Positions 48,301-54,454 of a stretch of DNA of 64,000 nucleotides are shown here, piece after piece. Every line of letters begins with the position of its first letter. Within the stretch, counting starts at the first letter, position 1. The position numbers were made by a program, and so were the translations under genes. Origin of the DNA: an uncultured bacterium (GTDB taxonomy: Bacteria > Bacillota > Clostridia > Oscillospirales > Oscillospiraceae); NCBI GenBank assembly GCA_947176765.1, contig CAMWRX010000002.1, forward strand, positions 1 to 64,000, given 5' to 3'. The notes below the pieces were generated by a model. That model saw nothing but the letters and a program-made list of their open reading frames with translations, was not told the origin of the DNA and searched no databases.

Positions 48301-49737
48301 TCCGGGCACGTCTTTACTAGAAACTGCCGTGTGGGACGGGCTATACGAAATCGAAATGTCGGTGGGTGAGCCCGAATCTTTGTAGCGCGTTTGGTTCAGC
48401 TCAGGATAGGCAAACGCGTAAATTGAGTACAACGTACCTTCTTTACGGGTAGCAGAGAATTCCTTTCCGCCGATCAATAGATATGTATAGTCGATCCATG
48501 TGCTCTGATCGCCCCAGGTACAGTCAATGCCATACCACTTCCCATCATCCATCTGGACATAGTTCCAGGCATGGGGTCCCCAGTCTTGCGGCAGACCAGA
48601 TCCCCCGGCGTTTCCGGTAATAATGGCGCAGGGAATGCCGTACGCATCGCACAGCAGCTTGAACGCCTTGGAATAGCCCGCGCAGACGGTCACGCGCTCC
48701 ACCAGCGCGCTGTAGGCCGTCTGGTAACCGCGCCAGCCATTCGCGAACTTGGCCGCTTCCTCCGCATTATAACCTGCCGTTCCCACTCTATAATGCGCAT
48801 ATTCCACGTTGTTGCAGACCCAGTCGTACAGGGCCTTGACCTTCTCATACCTGGATGCGCCGGTGAGCTCGCCAATCTCGCCCTTCGCCGCAGCGATCGC
48901 CGCATCGATTGCCGCCTTGTCCCTGGTGTTGGCCTGGTCGTAGTTCGGAGCCGTACTGTTAAATGGGGTAGTGGCATCGCTGTAGCCCTGGGCGCTCATA
49001 CCATAGGCAATTTCGGCAAGCGTTACAGTTTGATTGGTATAAGTTCGCGATCCTCCCACCTCTATAGACTCATAACCGCTGGGATATTCAAATTCACCCG
49101 CGGTTGTATAATTATAGCTATACTGTGTATTGACCAGCCAGGACAGCTCCGGATGGTCGTACAGCAGTGCACCGAGTGCCGCTAATATGGTGTCATTGAT
49201 ATATTCAGCGGGAGATCCAGAATAAGAGATGGAGTAGCTGTTCGTTCCTGTTCTTTTTAGTGTAAGAGTCGCGTCCGTAAACGTTCTATCTTTCACATCG
49301 ATCTCAGTGAGATCGGCCTCGACACGAACCTCAGAGATAGGACGAGGCCCGTTTGCAAGATCACTCGCCAGTATCGCGGTATAGAGGGCTTTCGAAGAAT
49401 CATCCAGCTGCTCAAAATAGCTTCCGCCGTATGTTGAACTTTCACCAACGCCAAAGAAGCCGGGCAAAACAAAGACGTCCTCGATGCTGCCAATGCCCTC
49501 ATGGATCTCAGGCTCAATGACCAACGTGGGTGCCCCTGTCTCCGGGGGCTCCGCCTCTTCGGCTTCAGGCTCTTCGGTTTCAGGCTCTTCCGCTTCAGCC
49601 TCCTCCGTTTTCGGCTCTTCCATTTCCACCGTTTCAGCCTGCTCCGGCTCCGCCAGGTCCGTCGCCAGCGCGGATGCTGGCAGCAGGCTCGTCAACAGCG
49701 CCAGAACCAGCAGCGCCGACAAAACTCGTTTTTTCAT
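42346..49737 (-). CDS. Giant secreted protein (~2460 aa): transglutaminase-like domain, Ig-like/MBG/YDG repeats, C-terminal SLH domains
   Basis: Signal MKKRVLSALLVLALLTSLLPASALA; RVTVCAGYSKAFKLLCDAYGIPC...HAWNYVQMDDGKWYGIDCTWGD; many YNG/YDG...NAGTATVT repeats; SLH FADVSSGAWYAEGVAWAAANGIVTGYGNGQFGPNDNITREQLAVMLWR. Confidence 0.92.
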   Translation of the reverse strand: MKKRVLSALLVLALLTSLLPASALATDLAEPEQAETVEMEEPKTEEAEAEEPETEEPEAEEAEPPETGAPTLVIEPEIHEGIGSIEDVFVLPGFFGVGESSTYGGSYFEQLDDSSKALYTAILASDLANGPRPISEVRVEADLTEIDVKDRTFTDATLTLKRTGTNSYSISYSGSPAEYINDTILAALGALLYDHPELSWLVNTQYSYNYTTAGEFEYPSGYESIEVGGSRTYTNQTVTLAEIAYGMSAQGYSDATTPFNSTAPNYDQANTRDKAAIDAAIAAAKGEIGELTGASRYEKVKALYDWVCNNVEYAHYRVGTAGYNAEEAAKFANGWRGYQTAYSALVERVTVCAGYSKAFKLLCDAYGIPCAIITGNAGGSGLPQDWGPHAWNYVQMDDGKWYGIDCTWGDQSTWIDYTYLLIGGKEFSATRKEGTLYSIYAFAYPELNQTRYKDSGSPTDISISYSPSHTAVSSKDVPGFAVPTIGQMGENAETVVTLTAAVTGGTSQQVEWSLSSSDAGITLTPGENNTAKLTIKNFAAAGKNPGAANELTGPIVTVTARCGTTSATQDLWIYVGYRTPKFVQILSGTTPIDTDAIAPGGTAVYTAKVYDQYGAEMTGQTVSWGISGGGSDITLNGSTVSVAAGAADSQTATLTATVGGKSGSIQISVNKLPQHTFTAMTDRAVTFGSAGFTQKVSHTCCGTAAAYSSSNTSVATVDASTGAVTIVGAGETTITATIAGTAAHAATTASYKLTVSQASITGATVTVTGTYTYNGSEQTPAVAVKLGTKTLVKDTDYTVSYTDNRNAGTATATVTGKGSYMGTAAKTFTIAKATLTPSIGGILTKVYDSTTNAPDAAIVLTGIIGSDDVTATASFAYDSANVGARTITASNITLTGEKSGNYSLSQTTATASGTITAKAQDAPSAPTAVDADIKDTSITLTTIPGAEYSRDGTNWQTSPTFTGLSPNTEYTFYARLKADNNHTASDSSAGTKITTKKTLLSGATVTVSGTFTYNGAAQTPAAEQVTVKLGSVTIASGQYTISASNNINAGTATVTITAAGSGNYSGSASGTFTISPATPVISWGTTAQELTYSGSPAAITAPTVALVKDEEFSGTITYSYAAGTSTSYTTGLPTNAGTYTIKASIAANGNYSAAQSTNTLALTIKKSAPTITFKDSYKPDRDYSGAAIANPTAADLTVTGAQFSAVKFAWTQDGKAATPTNAGTYTLTASIAETANTAAVSVTKEVVISKAAITVTPDAGQHKEYGAADPTLTYKITGGQLFGSDKLTGKLAYEGANVGKYAITQGTLAATANYTLTVASGVMFEITKPTLENATVTLSASSYIYDGAAKTPAVTVKKGTQTVDAGEYVITYSNTNGGAGNHTNAGTVTVTVSAKEDGNYHGSKSATFVINPKAVTAVVTAGNKVYDGTNSADVTAAVKESDLASGDSITIAGLTGTFNNANAGTNKSVTVNKTNASITGDGVGNYTVTIPATTTANITRATVTIAWASEAQTQTVGYTGSQAVISAPTVSAQNDVTVSVTPKYSYAAEGGSTFTSGLPTNAGTYTVRASIAESGNLTAASADMALTISPKTVGSPVITLSASTFVYDGQPKTPTVTIRDGGKVIPASEYEVVYEDNTDVGTATVTIKNVAGNYNVSGSATFTITERPLTGAAVNVSGTFSYTGAAHTPAPTVTLGGKTLVKDTDYTVGYAGNTNAGTATITITGKGNYTGEVKKTFTIAKATLIADGTGIASGTYEAKLSDLTIAGLTAKLGDTPVAGTWKLTGSAVPNVGDAGTYTATFTPTSGAGNYNTLTAPVKLSIAKTDYSGAKTAKTSAKSGGTATYALTALLPEWGVPGTVSVSGSIFEETPSISGGALSYKLKADAAVNSTGTITIPVTSTNYNGFNLTITVTVADKDVPTLTVSAITVTYNGEAVPSTAIRGTAKAGSITVPGTWAFAAGQGLTNAADSGVKTVIFTPNDAVMYAEVEGTVTVTINKATPTGAPKYTAISASGKTLVDAALTAPDGWPAGTLAWELPTDTGVTANTAYQWTFTPDNANYNTISGSITLWQSSSGGYVPSTPGTSGSSGTSSLPVTTTGQNSFAVTTTTTAAPTASTQGGKATTTVDTATGNEIVKQAVANKSEDVVIAPKVTGSVTKSEVSIPAATVGQIGRQTNASLTIATPVANVTIPNGGLGSLSSTGGAVTVTAEKMGNTVELSVTAGGRTVASVPGGLTLTVPMYYAAPGTVAVLVHDNGTRRVVRKSVTANGSVTIPLNGSAKLEIVDNSKYFYDVPATSWAADAVAFASSRELFNGTGANQFSPNLPMSRGMLATVLHNLESNPYQPFTGVFADVSSGAWYAEGVAWAAANGIVTGYGNGQFGPNDNITREQLAVMLWRYAGKPAATSRSLYFADAYRASDWALEALRWATQNGIINGKGNGILDPTGLATRAETAQMLKNFMERQ

Positions 49738-50080
49738 ATTGAACTTACCTCCTCTGAACCTTATCGATACCAAAGTCACTTAAACCTGTTATTATGCCGG
49801 AATCTATACGTCTTCTCCCCCAAATAATCACAATGTATACAGACGAAGAATACCACACAAACGGCTGATTTTCAATACCTCAACAACATTTTTTAAGTCA
49901 ATGAAATCACTTTTTGGATGGAGCGCGCAAAAAAGTGCACAGTTTTGGAAAAGTGGGCCGAAAAGCATTGATACCCCTTGAAAAGAAAGGGTGTACATCA
50001 ATGACAAGCCGCTCGACATCGACTATCCGGTATGATATAATAATAAAAAGAGTAAATTATCGGCAAAAAGAGGTGCAGAT

Positions 50081-50743
50081 ATGGTCAAGGCAGTCTTTAT
50101 CGACTACATGGGAACTACCGTGGAGGAGCGCAGCCCGGAGATGGCGGAAATCGTTCGGCGCATCTGCAAAAACAGCAGCGTCCACGATCCCAAACAGGTC
50201 CAGCGGTTCATTTTAAACATCCGCCGCGGCTATGAGGCGGACAGCTATTTGGAGGCGTATCTCACCGAAGACGAAATCGTGGACCGGCTGATTGCGGATA
50301 TGGTGGAGCAGATCGGCCTGACCGATGAACCCTCCGCGCTGTTTGATCTGATCCATGGTCATTGGGTCAACGCCCCTGTGTTTCCGGACGCCCGCGCCTT
50401 TTTCGAGCAATGTCCCGTCCCTATCTATATCATTACAAATAACGGACTTCCTTATATGGAGCAAGCCCTGGGCTGCAACGGGCTGAAGGCGGCGGGTGTG
50501 GTCAGCGCGGATACTGCACGGGCCTACAAACCCCACCGGGAGATTTTCGACGAAGCTCTGCGGCTCAGCGGCTGTATGCCGGACGAGGTTGTCCACATCG
50601 GTGACTCCTATGACACCGACGTGGTCGGGGCGCGCAGCGCAGGAATCAGGCCGGTGCTGCTCCTTCGGGGGCATGAGAGGCGATGCGACAACGTAGACAC
50701 CGCAAACGATCTGGCGCAGGCGCTGGAGCTGCTTTTCAAGTAA
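50081..50743 (+). CDS. HAD family hydrolase
   Basis: FIDYMGTTVEE; ITNNG; KPHREIFDEAL; HIGDSYDTDVVGARSAGI. Confidence 0.9.
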   Translation: MVKAVFIDYMGTTVEERSPEMAEIVRRICKNSSVHDPKQVQRFILNIRRGYEADSYLEAYLTEDEIVDRLIADMVEQIGLTDEPSALFDLIHGHWVNAPVFPDARAFFEQCPVPIYIITNNGLPYMEQALGCNGLKAAGVVSADTARAYKPHREIFDEALRLSGCMPDEVVHIGDSYDTDVVGARSAGIRPVLLLRGHERRCDNVDTANDLAQALELLFK

Positions 50744-50880
50744 GCGCATCAAAAAAGGTCGAAAACGCCCCAGCACAGCCCCATCAAGGCGGCATCGCAG
50801 AGGAACGGCAGCGGCAGGATCAGGGTGAAGCCCCCCAACACTTTATTTATGAAGAACAGGAAGCGTCCAGGAAGGAGCGG

Positions 50881-51888
50881 ATGCGCATGAAGAAAAAGTA
50901 TTGGGCCGCTGCGGCGGGCGCGGCGGCGGGCGCGTGGTGTATCCACCGCAACAGGAAGTACCCCGTCTGTCCGGAGCTGCGATTTGCCAATAAACTGGCC
51001 GTCCCCGGCTGGACGCTAAACCTGAACACGGCACGGCTGGCAAACCGCTCCTTGGCCTGGATAGGCTTAAAGCAGCCCGCACCACCCCAGGGAATCGAGC
51101 GCCGGGGCACTCAGATCCCGTCTGAGGATGGAACGGCGATCCGCCTGACTATCTACCGGCCCGAAGCCCTTGACTGGGCTGCCCCCTGCCTGGTCTATTT
51201 CCATGGCGGCGGGTTTTGCCTGGGGGATGCGGGCTACATCCACCGCTATGCGGCCCAATATGCGGAAGGCGCCCGGTGCATGGTGGTGTTCGTCCACTAC
51301 CGCACGTCCGAGGCCGCCCCCTTCCCTACCCCGTTCCAGGACTGCTATGCCGCCCTCCGTTGGGTGTGGGATAACGCCCCAAGCCTGCGAGTAGACCGGG
51401 CGCGCCTCGCCGTGGGCGGGGACAGCGCCGGGGGCGCCCTGGCCGCCGCCTGCGCCCTGCGGGCCAGAGACGAAAATGGGCCGCGGCTGTGCTTCCAGCT
51501 GCTGGTCTACCCTGTGACCGACTGCCGGATGGAAACGGTCTCTATGAAAAAATACACGGACAGCCCGCTGTGGAACGCAGGGCTGAACCGAAAAATGTGG
51601 GAACTGTATCTCCGGGATGGGGACTGCGGGATACCGGAGTACGCCGCACCCATGCTGGCCCATGATTTTTCGGGCCTGCCGCCCACCTATGTGGAAGTGG
51701 AGGAGTTTGACTGCCTCCATGATGAGGGTGCCGCCTATGCACAGGCGCTTCAATCGGCGGGGGTGGATGTTCAGTTGGAAGATATACCCGGAACCTTCCA
51801 CGGATTCGATTTTTTCTCTAACAAGGAGGTCTCGAAGGCGATACTCCGAAAAAGGACGCAGGCACTCCAGCTAGTTTTCTGGCGCTGA
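50881..51888 (+). CDS. Alpha/beta hydrolase, HSL-type esterase
   Basis: YFHGGGFCLG; VGGDSAGGALA; C-terminal D/H motifs. Confidence 0.9.
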   Translation: MRMKKKYWAAAAGAAAGAWCIHRNRKYPVCPELRFANKLAVPGWTLNLNTARLANRSLAWIGLKQPAPPQGIERRGTQIPSEDGTAIRLTIYRPEALDWAAPCLVYFHGGGFCLGDAGYIHRYAAQYAEGARCMVVFVHYRTSEAAPFPTPFQDCYAALRWVWDNAPSLRVDRARLAVGGDSAGGALAAACALRARDENGPRLCFQLLVYPVTDCRMETVSMKKYTDSPLWNAGLNRKMWELYLRDGDCGIPEYAAPMLAHDFSGLPPTYVEVEEFDCLHDEGAAYAQALQSAGVDVQLEDIPGTFHGFDFFSNKEVSKAILRKRTQALQLVFWR

Positions 51889-51969
51889 ACGGAGCAAAGC
51901 CGGATTCTGTCCTCGAAAACCGTTGTGCCACAATACTTCCGAAATGGTGATTTTGTAGTGGTAAACCAT

Positions 51970-52004
51970 AAACCGGCAGGCTTCGACATGGAGCCTGCCG
52001 GTTT
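51970..52004 (+). terminator. Hairpin with TTCGACA loop
   Basis: aaaccggcaggct tcgacatgg agcctgccggttt. Confidence 0.7.
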
Positions 52005-52072
52005 AACTTTGAATGGGCGAGAGCATTGGGGACAGTTTTTTCCGGGCTGTCCAAAGCGCCCCTCTTTATATC

Positions 52073-52921
52073 TCACTCACTGAGGAAAGGAGCGATTTTC
52101 GCCCCGTCCCCGTAGCCTTTCTCATATAGCTTTCGCATATTGTCAGCGTCCCGTTTCAACGTGCTGACGCCGCAGGTGTCGTCAGGGGCAACGATCAGCA
52201 CCTTCCCCTGCGCCGCATAGCGGCGGGCGAGGGCCACGCTCTCATTATAACGCTGTGCCCGCCGCTCCAGCGCCGCCGCGGACAGTGGATACTGTTTTCG
52301 GATGCCTCTGGCCAATCGCTGGTCTTTATCAGGTTTTCTCACGGTATCCACCGGCAGGGTCAGGAGAAGCACCACCTTGTCACAGCCCATCTCAAACGCC
52401 TTTTCAATGGGAATCGGGTCTCCCAACGCCCCGTCGTAGTATGGGACTCCCCCCACTTCGTTGGGGCGGCACACATATGGGATCGCGCTGGAGGCTTTCA
52501 TGATACTGTAGTCGTCCTGGGAAATGTCGCGTTTATCAAAATAGTGGGCCTTCCCTGTCTCCGCCTCGGTGGCCACCACCACAAACTCCATAGGGTTCCG
52601 GGCAAGGGTGACATAGTCCACGGGGTATTCCCCGTAGGAATTGCTCAGTGTGCCATAGACGTAGTCCAAATCAACAAAACTTCTCTTGGCGATATAATTC
52701 CCGATCCCTGCGTATTCCTTGCGCAGTCCATACTCTGTGTAGAACCTCAAATTGCGCCGGGCCTGTTTGGCTGCGTAAGAGGTCAAATTTGCGCTCCCGG
52801 CGGAAACCCCGATCCCCAGGTCGAAACAAATGCCATGATCCAGGCAATAATCCAACACTCCCGCGGCGTAGACGCCCCGGTATCCGCCGCCTACATCAAC
52901 AACGCCGATTTTTGAACCCAT
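52073..52921 (-). CDS. Patatin-like phospholipase family protein
   Basis: VDVGGGYRGVYAAGVLDY; GVSAGSAN; DGALGDPIP. Confidence 0.92.
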   Translation of the reverse strand: MGSKIGVVDVGGGYRGVYAAGVLDYCLDHGICFDLGIGVSAGSANLTSYAAKQARRNLRFYTEYGLRKEYAGIGNYIAKRSFVDLDYVYGTLSNSYGEYPVDYVTLARNPMEFVVVATEAETGKAHYFDKRDISQDDYSIMKASSAIPYVCRPNEVGGVPYYDGALGDPIPIEKAFEMGCDKVVLLLTLPVDTVRKPDKDQRLARGIRKQYPLSAAALERRAQRYNESVALARRYAAQGKVLIVAPDDTCGVSTLKRDADNMRKLYEKGYGDGAKIAPFLSE

Positions 52922-52933
52922 TTTGTATCACCC

Positions 52934-53692
52934 TCATAAGTATAGCTCATTGCCCTTTCTCACGGAACACACCTTTTTCATCGCCAACGACGCAGCGGCA
53001 ACCATCGCGCCGTTTACCTTCCTGGCCGACTGGGGACACCGCGTGACGCACCGCATACAGGAGATGCACAGCTTGGAGTCGGCAGTCTTTATATTATCCA
53101 TGCGGATGGCCTGGGCGGGACAGCTTTTCGCACATAGACCGCACCCGGTGCAGTTTTTACCCGCCTTGGGGACCATTCCCACCCCGCCCGATTTCTTATA
53201 GGGGCGGTTGCCTGGAAGCGTCCCCACGGGTGAGCAGGCTCCCTCACTGATTTTTTCCAAAATTCTCGACCCGTAACCCTTCAGCTCTTCCTGATCCTGC
53301 TGGTCAGGCCGTCCAGCGGCATACTGGTGCATGATGGAGTGCTCCGCCACTGCGGTGACGGCGGCAATGACTTGGAAACCGCTCTGCCTTGCCAGATCCT
53401 CCAGCTCCACCAGCGTGTCCTCATAAGCCCGGTTGCCGTATACGCACATGACTACGCATCGTGCCTGGTTTCCGTGAATCTTGGCAATCCTTTGGGCCGC
53501 CAGAGCCGGAACACGTCCGCCAAAAGAGGGTACGGCAATCACAGCAAGGTCATTGTCATCTAAATCGGTGCTTTGAAGCGCCGCATCAGTCAGGTCAATC
53601 ATTCGAATGGTATCTCCCAATTCTTTTGAGAGCAGATCCGCCGCCCGCTTAGTCCCTCCGGTTGGGCTGAATACAAGCTGGACAATATTCAT
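52934..53692 (-). CDS. EFR1 family ferrodoxin (flavodoxin-like plus 2x[4Fe-4S])
   Basis: QLVFSPTGGTKRAADLL; CTGCGLCAKSCPAQAI; CISCMRCVTRCP. Confidence 0.9.
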   Translation of the reverse strand: MNIVQLVFSPTGGTKRAADLLSKELGDTIRMIDLTDAALQSTDLDDNDLAVIAVPSFGGRVPALAAQRIAKIHGNQARCVVMCVYGNRAYEDTLVELEDLARQSGFQVIAAVTAVAEHSIMHQYAAGRPDQQDQEELKGYGSRILEKISEGACSPVGTLPGNRPYKKSGGVGMVPKAGKNCTGCGLCAKSCPAQAIRMDNIKTADSKLCISCMRCVTRCPQSARKVNGAMVAAASLAMKKVCSVRKGNELYL

Positions 53693-53719
53693 GGCTGGTT
53701 CCCCCTGTAATATTTAAGC

Positions 53720-53753
53720 TTACACCTCTGATTATAGCGCGCAAAAGGTGTAA
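53720..53753. promoter_or_regulatory. Inverted repeat, candidate Rrf2 operator between divergent genes
   Basis: ttacacct-N18-aggtgtaa. Confidence 0.5.
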
Positions 53754-53761
53754 TGTCAACA

Positions 53762-53790
53762 TTTACAGCAAGTTTCATTTGTGCTATAAT
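53762..53790 (+). promoter_or_regulatory. Promoter of the Rrf2 gene
   Basis: TTTACA-17 bp-TATAAT. Confidence 0.65.
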
Positions 53791-53815
53791 GATTACGATT
53801 GAGAGGAGGGATACC

Positions 53816-54259
53816 ATGCATATCAGCGCAAAATGCTCTGTCGCCGTGCATTGCCTGATTTTTATTGCTGAATACGGTGAGAGCAACAAGGTGACCAGTG
53901 AGCTTCTCTCCCGTTCCACCGGAATAAACCCGGTCACGATCCGTAATGTCCTCAGCGCATTGAAAAAAGATGGGATCATTTCCATCAAGCCGGGGACAGG
54001 CGGGGCGGCGCTGGCCTGCCCTCTAGAAGGCGTCAGCTTATACCGTATTTGCCAGGCAATCGAACCGGCCTTCCTCTCAAAACTGTTTGGCGTACATCCC
54101 GCGCCGTCTCACCTCTGCCCCATTGGGCAAAACATCCATCAGGTGCTGGATGTCTCTTATCAAAAAGTAACGGACGAGTTTTCCAACAGCCTGCGGAGCA
54201 TAACATTAGCAGACATGATCGCCGAGTACCACAGCGCCGCATGGAGGCAATCGGTCTGA
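53816..54259 (+). CDS. Rrf2 family transcriptional regulator
   Basis: MHISAKCSVAVHCLIFIAEYG...TSELLSRSTGINPVTIRNVLSALKKDGIISIKPGTGGAALACP. Confidence 0.92.
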   Translation: MHISAKCSVAVHCLIFIAEYGESNKVTSELLSRSTGINPVTIRNVLSALKKDGIISIKPGTGGAALACPLEGVSLYRICQAIEPAFLSKLFGVHPAPSHLCPIGQNIHQVLDVSYQKVTDEFSNSLRSITLADMIAEYHSAAWRQSV

Positions 54260-54454
54260 TTTGGCCAAATGCGCGAGACTCAGTCTCCCATCTGGTGTGA
54301 TGATTATCCTGTGTCATGCTGGGAAAAGGGTGGATCGCATCACCATTTTTCTAAAAAATGGCTTTGACGCGCTGGACACTTGGCGCCTGAGAACCGTTGC
54401 CCTGCATCGCTTTCCAGAAATAGTGATTTCATAAAGGAATCGGAGGAACGCAAT

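Noticed and set aside
42346-49737. Repeats considered as CRISPR or tandem DNA repeats
   Set aside because: Repeats are diverged protein-level Ig-like modules of ~80 aa, not short identical DNA repeats with spacers
50749-50946. Hydrophobic minus-strand ORF between HAD and esterase genes
   Set aside because: Overlaps the esterase start, short, no RBS; could be a remnant but unsupported
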